Positions 37,443-47,000 of a DNA stretch of 64,000 nucleotides are shown here, piece after piece. The notes beneath the pieces are model-generated. The model saw only the letters and a list, made by a program, of their open reading frames with translations. It ran no database searches and was not told the origin of the DNA. The DNA is taken from assembly GCF_000426565.1 (NCBI RefSeq), contig NZ_AUFP01000007.1, positions 1 through 64,000 of the forward strand, given 5' to 3'. A program made the position numbers and the translations under genes. The number at the start of each line of letters is the position of its first letter. Position 1 is the first letter of the stretch. Source of the DNA: Segatella albensis DSM 11370 = JCM 12258 (lineage in GTDB: Bacteria > Bacteroidota > Bacteroidia > Bacteroidales > Bacteroidaceae).

Positions 37443-37832
37443 ATGTTATATCTCGTTATAGCAATTATTGTTCTAGGATTAGTTACAGCCATCATCGGTC
37501 TGTTCTCTTCAAAGAAGAATGGAGAGCCAGATGTTGTACACGCATCAACATCTGACTGCGCGACATGCAATGGAACGGATGCCAAATGTGAACAGGAATG
37601 TATGATGGAGGCTTCGGTCAAGGAAATAGAGTATTATGATGATGAAGAGTTAGACGCCTTTATTGGTCGTCCTTCTGATTCATATACGGAAGAGGAAGTG
37701 GAGAAATTCTCCGAAGTCTTATATACAATGAAACAGGAAGATGTTGCAGGTTGGAACAGGAGTTTGTTGCTAAGAGGCATCAACATCCCTGACCAACTAA
37801 AGGATGAACTTGTTATGCTAATAAATGGATAG
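37443..37832 (+). CDS. small membrane-anchored protein with a four-cysteine motif
   Basis: A 129-residue protein with one N-terminal helix ('LYLVIAIIVLGLVTAIIGLF'), then a short segment with four cysteines, 'CATCNGTDAKCEQEC', followed by an acidic, mostly helical C-terminal region ('YYDDEELDAFIGRPSDSYTEEEVEKFSEVLYTM'). The CxxC-x6-CxxxC spacing would suit metal binding. Homologues in Bacteroidetes are sometimes labelled 'phospholipase', but I see no lipase motif. It lies between aroA (1 nt) and the ZnuB-type permease (5 nt), so it may relate to metal handling; that is a guess. Confidence 0.7.
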   Translation: MLYLVIAIIVLGLVTAIIGLFSSKKNGEPDVVHASTSDCATCNGTDAKCEQECMMEASVKEIEYYDDEELDAFIGRPSDSYTEEEVEKFSEVLYTMKQEDVAGWNRSLLLRGINIPDQLKDELVMLING

Positions 37833-37837
37833 AGACG

Positions 37838-38653
37838 ATGATAGACATCCTACAATACACATTTTTTCAGAATGCACTTATTGGCTCATTGATGGCTAGT
37901 ATCCTATGTGGCTTCATAGGTACATATATCGTAACCCGCCGACTGGTATTCATCAGCGGAGGAATAACCCATGCTTCTTTCGGAGGCATTGGCTTAGGAG
38001 TATATTTTGGAATCAATCCTATCTTCTCGGGGATGTTATTCTCTGTACTAAGTGCTTTCGGCATCCAATGGATATCACACCATGGCGATATCCGAGAAGA
38101 CTCTGCTATCGCCGTATTCTGGACCTTAGGAATGAGCATCGGTATCATCTGCTGTTTCATGTCACCGGAATTCATTCCCGACCTTCCGTCTTTTCTTTTT
38201 GGAAGTATCCTGACGATAGAAAAAGCCGACTTATGGATTCTCGGCATACTCACAATCGTAGTAGCTCTGACGTTCTGCTTCTTCCTGAGACCTATTCAAA
38301 GCATCGCCTTTGACGAAACTTTTGCGCGGTCACAGAAGTTACCGGTCACTTTCATAGAATACGCTATGATGGCATTCATCGCATTATCTATAGTTTCTAC
38401 TTTAAGAATGGTCGGCATCGTACTCGCCATCAGCCTTCTTACGATTCCACAGATGACGGCAAACTTGTTCACTTTCTCGTGGAAGAGAATGATTTCTCTA
38501 AGTATTCTTATCGGATGGATTGACTGTCTACTGGGCTTGTCTGTCAGCTATCAACTGGATGTGCCGTCGGGAGCTTCTATCATCTTCTGTAGCGTCGTCG
38601 TATACTCCATCTGTAAATTAGTACAAAAAATATCCATTAAGCGACCATCTTGA
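37838..38653 (+). CDS. metal ABC transporter permease (ZnuB/TroC family)
   Basis: A 271-residue membrane permease with about eight helices and the ABC-3 family blocks: 'ASILCGFIGTYIVTRRLVFISGGITHASFGGIGLG' and 'LSIVSTLRMVGIVLAISLLTIPQMTANLF'. Members import Zn2+ or Mn2+ with a separate ATPase and binding protein, neither of which is nearby. Its TGA stop overlaps the next start by 4 nt (TTGA). Confidence 0.9.
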   Translation: MIDILQYTFFQNALIGSLMASILCGFIGTYIVTRRLVFISGGITHASFGGIGLGVYFGINPIFSGMLFSVLSAFGIQWISHHGDIREDSAIAVFWTLGMSIGIICCFMSPEFIPDLPSFLFGSILTIEKADLWILGILTIVVALTFCFFLRPIQSIAFDETFARSQKLPVTFIEYAMMAFIALSIVSTLRMVGIVLAISLLTIPQMTANLFTFSWKRMISLSILIGWIDCLLGLSVSYQLDVPSGASIIFCSVVVYSICKLVQKISIKRPS

Positions 38654-41631
38654 GAAGCAACAGTCTTTTAAATCTATTACTACCTGTGTTTATCGGAGGT
38701 CTGATTATATCAGGTTGTTCTACGCAGAAAAATACTGCGCAAAGCCGGTGGTGGCATTCCTTCATGACGAAGTATAATACCTATTACAACGGAAAGGTTG
38801 CTTATATTGACGGTTCGTTGGAAAAGGAGGACGGCAACAAGGATAACTTCACAGAACTTCTGCCGCTTTATACCGTTAATAATAAAAATAGCAAGTCGCT
38901 GGGGGCATCGAATTTCCAAAAAGCTATAGAAAAAAGTCAAAAGGCAATACAGCAGCACAGCATCCATCGCCGACCGATATGGAACAAGAACAGAAAGAAA
39001 AGCGTCAAAGACAAAGAATGGCTCAACAGAAAGGAATATAATCCTTTCTTATGGAAAGCATGGATGCTTATGGGGCGGTCACAATTCCACATGGGAGCTT
39101 TCGAGGATGCTGCTTCTACATTCTCATATATGAGTCGTCTATATGCCACCCAACCTGCCATCTATGGAAAAGCTCGTGCATGGCTTGCAAAATCATACGT
39201 AGAACAAGGACTGATGTATGATGCCGAAGATGTCATCAAAGATATGTACAGAGATTCTATTGATTGGCGTGCCAAAAAGGAATGGGATTACACTTTGGCT
39301 GATTACTATATTCACACAGGCGAATTTACAAAAGCCATTCCGTATATGAGAAAGGTTGTGGCTCACGAAATGAGAAACAAACAGAAGGCTCGCGAATGGT
39401 TTATTATCGGTCAGTTGGAAGCAGCTCTATCGCATCATCAGGAAGCATATAAGGCATTCAAGCATGTTATCAAGCTGAACCCTCCATACGAATTGGAGTT
39501 CAATGCACGTATCGCAATGACCGAAGTTTTGGCCTCAAGTCAGACCTCAAGGATGACAAATAAATTATATCGGATGGCTGAATCTGATAACAACAAGGAA
39601 TACCTCGACCAGATCTATTATGCCATTGGAAATATATTTCTTGCCAAAAGAGATACGGTAAAGGCCATCCAAGCCTATGAACTGGGTAACACTTCTTCGG
39701 TAAGAAACGGTATCGAGAAGGGAACCCTTCTACTCCATTTGGGTAATCTATATTGGACAAAAGAAGAATATAGTGATGCTAGGAGATGCTTTCGGGATGC
39801 TTTCGGGATGTTAGACCAAGAACATCCTGAATATGAGAAGATTTCGGATAGATCTAGAATTCTGGATGCGTTAGTTCCTTATATTGAGGCAATACACCTT
39901 CAGGATTCTATACAGGGATTAGCTGCTATGTCTGAAAAGGACCGGAATGCAGCTATCGACCGCGTAATTGCGGAATATAAGAAGAATGCAAAGAGTCATG
40001 AAGAGGAGATGCCTACTATTCTCCCAACAAACAATATGAGCGATTTATCTGCCCAGAGCATTGGACAAAAACAAGAGAACAACAGATTATGGTACTTTTA
40101 CAACCCAACAGCCGTTGCACAGGGAAAGATAACATTCCAGAAAATATGGGGTAAAAGAGAGAACACAGATCATTGGCAACGTTCGAACACGACTGTCGTT
40201 AGCACTGATTCTGTGATCCAAAACAAACAGGACGAACTGGCTGTTTATCAAAACAGTCAGGAGACGATTCGTAAGAACAATATCAAGAACGATTCTCTTA
40301 ATCCGCTCAAACGTGCATATTATCTGGCTCTGATTCCATTTAGTAAGGAACAAAAAGAAGCAAGTAATAAGATTATAGAAGATGCTCTCTATCATGCAGG
40401 TATCATCTTCAAAGACGAACTCAACAATCTTAACCGGAGCGAGAAATATCTGGTCAGACTTGTTTCTGATTATCCTAAATATGAAAAAATCGATGATGCA
40501 TACTATAATTTATTCCTACTATATTCGCTAAAGAAGGAGAACGCGAAAGCTCGTTATTATTCTGATGCTTTAAAGCGCAACTGTCCAAAGAGTGTCTGGG
40601 CTGAGATTCTCTCTAACCCCAACTATATTCAGAATGCCAAAATGGAAATGCAGTTGGAAGATTCTCTTTATGCAGCTACATACAATGCCTTCAAGGAAAG
40701 CAGATATCAGGAGGTGACTTCTAATGAGGAAATCAGTAAGAAGAAATATCCATTAGGGGCTAATCGCGATAAGTTTATCTTCATCGCCGGACTGAACAAG
40801 CTCCATTTCGGAGACTTGAAGGGTTGCATGAATGACATGAAAGTCATCGTAGAGACTTATCCAAACAGTAGGATTAGTGAAATTGCGGGGATGATCATCA
40901 ACGGCGTAGATGAGGGAAGAACTTTGAAAGGTGGTAAATTCGACATGAATTCGATCTGGAAGTATCGGTCTGAAACGACAAGCGACAGCGACTCCATCAC
41001 GAAACAGACATTCATCAACAGCCGGGACATTGAACATCTGTCTGTCATGGTCTACGATCCTGATTCCATTAACGAGAACCAGTTATTATTCGAGGTCGCA
41101 AAATTCAACTTCACAACTTATTTGGTCAGAAACTTTAATATCAGCATCAAACCTGACAGGGGAATGCACAGAATGATCATAGATGGTTTCCAGAACTTCG
41201 ATGAAGCTCTCCAGTATACAAGGGCTTTACGTCGTCATCAGAACATCATGAGTCTGCTAAAGAATAGTGACCTCTTGGTCATCAGCAGAAAGAATCTGGA
41301 CTTGATTGGGCCATCGCTGAGCTACGAAGATTATAAAAGGTATTACACAAAGCACTTTGCTCCTCTGAAGATCAGCACTTTCAATCTGCTCACAGAACCA
41401 ACGGAGATCATAACGAATGACAAAGTTGATACGAAACAACCTACTGTTGAGGATGTTGACCGTATTCTTGATGACGATATCTTCATTGGTATCCCCAAGA
41501 GTTCTGGCGTAAACAATAAAATAGACAAGAACAAGAAAGATGTAAAGTCAACAACCAGCAGTACAAAGGAGAAAGAGAAAGAAGTAACAAATAATATCGA
41601 TGACGAATACTACGATTTGGAAGGATTTTAG
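38650..41631 (+). CDS. porW: PorW/SprE-like tetratricopeptide lipoprotein (type IX secretion)
   Basis: A 993-residue lipoprotein (lipobox 'GGLIISGCST'). A conserved opening, 'RWWHSFMTKYNTYYNGKVAYIDG', is followed by TPR-like helices through most of the chain ('AWMLMGRSQFHMGAFEDAASTFSYMSRLY', 'EYLDQIYYAIGNIFLAKRDTVKAIQAYELG'). This matches PorW of Porphyromonas and SprE of Flavobacterium, needed for type IX secretion. The start is a TTG at 38650 that overlaps the permease stop; no ATG precedes the signal peptide, so translational coupling is likely. The C-terminal tail is Lys/Glu-rich. porX follows after 2 nt, which supports the call. Confidence 0.88.
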   Translation: MRSNSLLNLLLPVFIGGLIISGCSTQKNTAQSRWWHSFMTKYNTYYNGKVAYIDGSLEKEDGNKDNFTELLPLYTVNNKNSKSLGASNFQKAIEKSQKAIQQHSIHRRPIWNKNRKKSVKDKEWLNRKEYNPFLWKAWMLMGRSQFHMGAFEDAASTFSYMSRLYATQPAIYGKARAWLAKSYVEQGLMYDAEDVIKDMYRDSIDWRAKKEWDYTLADYYIHTGEFTKAIPYMRKVVAHEMRNKQKAREWFIIGQLEAALSHHQEAYKAFKHVIKLNPPYELEFNARIAMTEVLASSQTSRMTNKLYRMAESDNNKEYLDQIYYAIGNIFLAKRDTVKAIQAYELGNTSSVRNGIEKGTLLLHLGNLYWTKEEYSDARRCFRDAFGMLDQEHPEYEKISDRSRILDALVPYIEAIHLQDSIQGLAAMSEKDRNAAIDRVIAEYKKNAKSHEEEMPTILPTNNMSDLSAQSIGQKQENNRLWYFYNPTAVAQGKITFQKIWGKRENTDHWQRSNTTVVSTDSVIQNKQDELAVYQNSQETIRKNNIKNDSLNPLKRAYYLALIPFSKEQKEASNKIIEDALYHAGIIFKDELNNLNRSEKYLVRLVSDYPKYEKIDDAYYNLFLLYSLKKENAKARYYSDALKRNCPKSVWAEILSNPNYIQNAKMEMQLEDSLYAATYNAFKESRYQEVTSNEEISKKKYPLGANRDKFIFIAGLNKLHFGDLKGCMNDMKVIVETYPNSRISEIAGMIINGVDEGRTLKGGKFDMNSIWKYRSETTSDSDSITKQTFINSRDIEHLSVMVYDPDSINENQLLFEVAKFNFTTYLVRNFNISIKPDRGMHRMIIDGFQNFDEALQYTRALRRHQNIMSLLKNSDLLVISRKNLDLIGPSLSYEDYKRYYTKHFAPLKISTFNLLTEPTEIITNDKVDTKQPTVEDVDRILDDDIFIGIPKSSGVNNKIDKNKKDVKSTTSSTKEKEKEVTNNIDDEYYDLEGF

Positions 41632-41633
41632 AT

Positions 41634-43214
41634 ATGAGTAATGGTTTAATTTTATGGGTAGATGATGAAGTCGAATTACTCAGGGCCCACATCATATTCC
41701 TTGAAAAGAAAGGATATCACATCACGACATCCAGTAATGGACCTGATGCCATAGAACTTTGTAGGCATCAGACCTTTGATTTGGTGTTATTAGACGAGAT
41801 GATGCCAGGACTTGATGGACTGGAGACTCTACAGCGGATTAAGGAGATTCAACCATCTACTCCAATTGTCATGTGCACAAAGAGTGAGGAGGAAAATATT
41901 ATGGAGCGGGCAATAGGTTCTAAAATTGCTGACTATCTTATCAAACCTGTCAACCCTAGTCAAGTTCTTCTTAGTCTCAAGAAAAATATTCATCGGAAGG
42001 AAATTATAACTGAGGTTACCCAAACTAGTTATCAACAAAGTTATCAACAGATTGCTCAGAAGATAAACTGTTGCAACAATTATCGTGACTGGATGAGTCT
42101 GTATAAGCAGCTGGTACATTGGGAACTTGAATTGAGCGATACGAATAGTCCTATGACAGAAATGCTCAAGATGCAGAAAGAAGAGGCTAACATCGGTTTC
42201 GCTAAATATATCAAAAACAATTATGAACATTGGATTGAAGAGCAAACGGCATCACAGGAAAATGAAAGCCGTCCTCTCATGAGTCCGGACATTTTCAAGA
42301 GAAAGATTTTCCCTCTCATGGACCATGGAGAAAAAGTCAACCTCGTTGTCGTTGATAATTTCAGATATGATCAATGGAAAGTATTATCTCAAGAAATTGC
42401 TGACTTATTCGAAATAGAGGAAGATATGTATATGAGTATCTTGCCAACAGCTACTCAATATGCCCGCAATGCCATATTCAGCGGCCTTATGCCAAAGAGG
42501 ATAGCTGATATCTTCCCTGATTTCTGGGTAGACGAAAATCAGGAAGAGGGTAAGAACCTGAACGAGGAAAGTCTCATACAAACATTATTTGACAGATATA
42601 GGAAGAAATATACTTTCAGCTATCATAAAATAAATGACTCTATTGCTGCGGACAAACTTATTGAGCATATCAGGGATCTGGAAAATAATGATCTCAACGT
42701 CATCGTTATCAACTTCATCGATATGCTTAGTCATGCACGAACAGAATCTAAAATGGTAAGAGAACTTGCCAATAACGAATCTGCATATCGTAGTATTACA
42801 AAAAGCTGGTTTCAGCACTCTGCCATTGCTGACTTATTCGCTTTTTTGTCACAATCTAAACATAAGGTTATCTTTACTACTGACCATGGCTGTATCAGGG
42901 TAACAAGACCTATAAAAATCATAGGTGACAGAAATACGAATACAAACTTAAGGTATAAATTCGGAAAGAATCTCAATTATAAGACAAAGGATATCTATGC
43001 TATCAAGAATCCGGAGAAGGTGCTACTGCCTTCACCTAATATCAGTACTTCTTATGTATTTGCTACCGGGGATTATTTCTTAACATATCCTAACAACTAT
43101 AATTACTATGTATCTTATTATAAGGATACTTTTCAACATGGAGGTGTTTCCATGGAAGAGATGCTAATTCCATTAATTACATTGACTGCAAAAAATAAAA
43201 ATAGGAAAATATGA
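41634..43214 (+). CDS. porX: PorX-like response regulator with PglZ domain
   Basis: A 526-residue cytoplasmic regulator. Residues 1 to about 120 are a CheY-like receiver: acidic pair in 'WVDDE' (D10, D11), phosphoacceptor D54 in 'LLDEMMPG', T82 and K104 ('YLIKPVNP'). A helical linker leads to a PglZ/alkaline-phosphatase-fold domain (about 215 to the end) with metal-site blocks 'VVVDNFRYDQW' and 'FTTDHGCIR'. In Porphyromonas gingivalis PorX works with PorY and an ECF sigma factor to control type IX secretion genes. No DNA-binding domain is seen. It sits between porW (2 nt) and tsaE (4-nt overlap). Confidence 0.94.
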   Translation: MSNGLILWVDDEVELLRAHIIFLEKKGYHITTSSNGPDAIELCRHQTFDLVLLDEMMPGLDGLETLQRIKEIQPSTPIVMCTKSEEENIMERAIGSKIADYLIKPVNPSQVLLSLKKNIHRKEIITEVTQTSYQQSYQQIAQKINCCNNYRDWMSLYKQLVHWELELSDTNSPMTEMLKMQKEEANIGFAKYIKNNYEHWIEEQTASQENESRPLMSPDIFKRKIFPLMDHGEKVNLVVVDNFRYDQWKVLSQEIADLFEIEEDMYMSILPTATQYARNAIFSGLMPKRIADIFPDFWVDENQEEGKNLNEESLIQTLFDRYRKKYTFSYHKINDSIAADKLIEHIRDLENNDLNVIVINFIDMLSHARTESKMVRELANNESAYRSITKSWFQHSAIADLFAFLSQSKHKVIFTTDHGCIRVTRPIKIIGDRNTNTNLRYKFGKNLNYKTKDIYAIKNPEKVLLPSPNISTSYVFATGDYFLTYPNNYNYYVSYYKDTFQHGGVSMEEMLIPLITLTAKNKNRKI

Positions 43215-43618
43215 AAATTAAAATCGATTCATTAGACAACATCCATGTTGCTGCAAAGCAGTTTATTGAAAACATGGGCAACGGTAAAGTATTTGCTTTT
43301 TATGGAAAAATGGGAGCTGGTAAGACTACGTTCATAAAGGCTCTATGCGAAGAATTTGGTGTTCAGGATGTGATAACATCACCTACATTTGCGTTGGTCA
43401 ACGAATACACTTCTGGAAATGGAGATCCTATATACCACTTTGATTTCTATAGGATAAAGAAATTGGAAGAGGTATATGACATGGGATATGAGGACTATTT
43501 CTATAGCGGAAACTTGTGTTTCTTGGAATGGCCTGAACTAATAGAGGAAATACTCCCTGAGGATGCTACCAAAGTAACCATTACTGAAGAGAACAATTGT
43601 AGAGTTCTGGAATTCTGA
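43211..43618 (+). CDS. tsaE: tRNA threonylcarbamoyladenosine biosynthesis ATPase TsaE
   Basis: A 135-residue P-loop ATPase that supports TsaD/TsaB in making t6A on tRNAs decoding ANN codons. The Walker A loop 'YGKMGAGKTTF' is at about 31-41, followed by 'VTSPTFALVNEY', 'HFDFYRI', and 'LCFLEWPELI'. The length is typical. It overlaps porX by 4 nt and ends the aroA-to-tsaE gene run ahead of a strong terminator. Confidence 0.96.
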   Translation: MKIKIDSLDNIHVAAKQFIENMGNGKVFAFYGKMGAGKTTFIKALCEEFGVQDVITSPTFALVNEYTSGNGDPIYHFDFYRIKKLEEVYDMGYEDYFYSGNLCFLEWPELIEEILPEDATKVTITEENNCRVLEF

Positions 43619-43625
43619 AAATAAT

Positions 43626-43655
43626 AAATCCCGCTATCACATGATAGCGGGATTT
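43626..43655. terminator. Bidirectional terminator tsaE / trxA
   Basis: AAATCCCGCTATCA pairs perfectly with TGATAGCGGGATTT (14 bp) around CA. T tails lie on both strands, between convergent tsaE and trxA. Confidence 0.88.
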
Positions 43656-43675
43656 TTAATATCTTTTTTGGAAGA

Positions 43676-43990
43676 TTAAAGCAGAGCTTTGAACTTTTCC
43701 TCTATTGTATCCTTTGATGCTGCACCAACAAACTTGTCAACAAGTTGTCCGTCTTTGAAGAACAGAATTGTTGGGATGTTACGAACTCCAAACTCCATAG
43801 CAATGTCATCATTCTCTTCAACATCGCACTTACCTACAACAATCTTTCCATCATAATCATTGGCCAACTCTGAAATAATTGGACCTATCATACGACATGG
43901 TCCACACCATGTAGCCCATAAATCTACTACTAGAGGCTTATCGCCATTCTTATAACTTTCGAAATTGTCTGTTGTAATTGTTACTTCCAT
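43676..43990 (-). CDS. trxA: thioredoxin
   Basis: A 104-residue thioredoxin with the active site 'WATWCGPCRM' (C29, C32) and the cis-proline block 'VRNIPTILFFKDG'. It reduces disulfides in cytoplasmic proteins such as ribonucleotide reductase. The frame is open to an ATG at 44050, but that would contain the promoter (44020-44051), and the standard length supports the ATG at 43990. Confidence 0.96.
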   Translation of the reverse strand: MEVTITTDNFESYKNGDKPLVVDLWATWCGPCRMIGPIISELANDYDGKIVVGKCDVEENDDIAMEFGVRNIPTILFFKDGQLVDKFVGAASKDTIEEKFKALL

Positions 43991-44019
43991 TGTATTCTCA
44001 CTTATTTGTAATTTTATTG

Positions 44020-44051
44020 CAAATATAGCTAATAAATTGATAATATGCAAA
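44020..44051 (-). promoter_or_regulatory. trxA promoter
   Basis: The minus strand reads TTTG (44048-44051), 20 nt, TATATTTG (44020-44027). It lies between the dnaE stop and the trxA ATG. Confidence 0.7.
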
Positions 44052-44062
44052 GAATAGCGATA

Positions 44063-47000
44063 CTAATTTATACGAAAATTCAATGCTGGGTTGGATTCCA
44101 AATAATTCACGATTGTCTTACCTACTGTCACGGTGACGTCTTTTGACCTTAGCGTCACTGTTGTATGCGACTCGTCGTATTTTATCTGAATGAATACTTG
44201 TGTTTGACCAGGGCTCTCTACAAATAGCGTATTTAAGTCATTGACTACTGTATCATTTATTTCTTTGCTGTCTACTGATATTGTGATCTTTTCTATTCTG
44301 TTATTCTTAATGTCATCGAGGAACTCAACATTCTGTACTTTGATTTCATATGAATTTGAATTTCTAAACCTTTGTACACTCTTTGCCGTGATACATACAG
44401 TATTTCCCACGCTCAGGCGTCCTTGCCAATTGCTCCAATCTTCTCCGAATAATGCAATTTCGCCCGGACCTTCATAATCTTCTATTGTCACAAAGCCATA
44501 AGGTTTGTTAGTCTTAGCAGAGAACCCTGATTTAACATTTGTAATGATTCCTCCAAGTACCAATTCATTACGCTCTGCCAATGCTTGTTTGTCGGCATCA
44601 CGTCCTAATTCCATACAGTGTGTATTACACATACACTTCAATACCACAGAATAATCATCCAAAGGGTGACCTGAAAGATATATACCAACCAAATCACGCT
44701 CTTTATTCAACTTTTCTATCGTTCCCCACTCTTCTACAGTTTTTGGAACAACAGGCTTGGCTATATCCACTGCATCAAAAGCTCCGAAAAGTGAGTTTTG
44801 CTGTTCCAACTTATCTTGTTGGTATTTCTGTCCATAACGAACTAACTGATCCAAAAAGACTTCTCCCTTGGTATTTACTCCGAAATATTGCTCTCTTCGA
44901 ATACCAAAACTATCAAAGCCTCCACTTAACGCAAGACTTTCAAAGGCTTTTCTATTTACATTACTGAAGTCTACACGTTCCGCAAAATCATAAATATCTT
45001 TATATGGTCCATGCTTTTCTCTCTCGTTCACTATGGCCTCTGCAGCTCCTGTACCCATTCCTTTGATTGCAGACAAGCCAAATCGAATTTCTCCCTTTTC
45101 GTTCACACCGAAATGCGACTTACTTTCGTTTACATCAGGTCCTAGTGTTTTGATCTTAAGACTCTGACATTCTTCCATCAATTTGGTGATTTCCGTAATC
45201 TGACTGAATCGACGAGTCATCAAAGCAGCCATATATTCTGCTGGGAAGTGGGCCTTCAGATAGGCTGTCTGATAAGCTACCCAACTATAACAGGTGGCAT
45301 GGGACTTGTTAAAAGCATATGATGCAAACTTCTCCCAATCCGCCCATATCTTTTCAAGAATCTTAGGATCATGTCCGTTATCAGCTCCTTGCTTAAGGAA
45401 CTTAGGTTTCATGGCATCTACAATAGCTTTCTTCTTCTTACCCATTGCCTTACGCAGAGCATCACTCTCGCCTCGAGTAAAACTTGCTAGTTGTCGACTA
45501 AGCAACATCACTTGCTCCTGATATACGGTAATACCATAGGTATCCTTCAGATATTTCTCCATACAAGGAATATCATAAGTCACCAGCGATGGATCATGCT
45601 TACGTCTAATGAAATCAGGAATATAATCCATAGGTCCTGGACGATACAAGGCGTTCATCGCAATCAAATCCTCAAAAACTGTAGGATGTAATTCCTTCAG
45701 ATATTTCTGCATACCAGGAGATTCGAACTGGAATGTTCCTATGGTTCGTCCCTCTTGATAGAGTTTATAAGTCAATTCGTCATCTATAGGTATATGATCC
45801 AAATCTACATCTATACCTCTTGTTTCCTTGATAACTTTGCAGGCTTCCTTTTCCTCTGAGAGAGTCTTCAATCCAAGGAAGTCCATCTTAATCAATCCTG
45901 TAGACTCGATAACGTGCCCGTCATACTGCGTAACAGCACATTTCAACTCTGGGAAATCAGGGTCTGGAGCTGTTGAAACAGGAACCCAGTTACTGATAGG
46001 ATCTCGACAAATGATAAAGCCACATGCGTGGATACCTGTACCACGAATGGTTCCTTCCAGCATCTTGGCATATTTAATCGTATTACGCTCACGAGGATCT
46101 GTAGAGACTTCGGCTTCCTGCAATTCTGGTGTACACTTGATCGCATTTGCCAAATTCATCTTCATACCATCAGGCAAACGCTCCGGTATTGATTTCTTCA
46201 AGAAATTGGAACGATCCAGAGGAAGTTTCTCAACACGAGCAACATCTGCAATGGAATTCTTTGTTGCCATGGTACCATACGTGATAATATGGGCACAGTT
46301 TTCATGTCCATACTTATCCATAACCCATCGCAAGACTTTTCCACGACCATCATCATCAAAGTCGGTATCAATATCCGGAAGGTTTACACGGTCCGGATTC
46401 AGGAAACGCTCAAACAGCAAATCATATTTCAATGGATCTATCTTTGTAATTCCCAAGCAATATGCGACAACGGAACCTGCTGCAGATCCACGACCTGGAC
46501 CTACCCACACTCCTAATTCCTTACGAGCTGAGTTAATAAAGTCTTGCACGATAAGGAAGTAGCCCGGGAAACCCATCGTCTTCATTACATGCAACTCGAA
46601 ATTAATATGCTCCCGCACATTATCAGAAAGAGGGTCTCCATATCTTTCTTTGGCACCATCATATGCCAACTTCGCGAGATAATCAGCTTCAAACTTTATT
46701 CGATATATTTTATCATATCCTCCCAATCGGTCTATCACTTTCTGACCTTCCTCCGGCGAAAGTTGATTCTCTCCATTCTCATCAGAAGTAAACTCATCAT
46801 AAAGCTGTTGCTCTGAGATCTTTTGTCTCCATTCCTCTTCTGTTCCGAAAGATTCCGGAATTGGGAAGAATGGCATAATTGGACCATGCTCTATGCTATA
46901 GGTCTCCACCTTATCAAGTATCTCAAGTGTATTTGACAATGCCTCTGGTATATCAGAGAACACCTCATTCATCTCCTCTCGTGTCTTAAACCATTCTTGT

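Noticed and set aside
39785..39815. Short tandem repeat (GATGCTTTCGG twice) inside porW
   Set aside because: Two imperfect copies in coding DNA keep the frame and fall in a TPR helix; no sign of phase variation.
43991..44050. N-terminally extended thioredoxin starting at 44050
   Set aside because: The extension contains the complete trxA promoter (TTTG, 20 nt, TATATTTG), and the extra residues are absent from the normal thioredoxin length.
45828..46562. Plus-strand open frame of 244 codons antisense to dnaE
   Set aside because: Fully inside dnaE, Ser/Pro-rich translation with no recognisable domain; a shadow frame.
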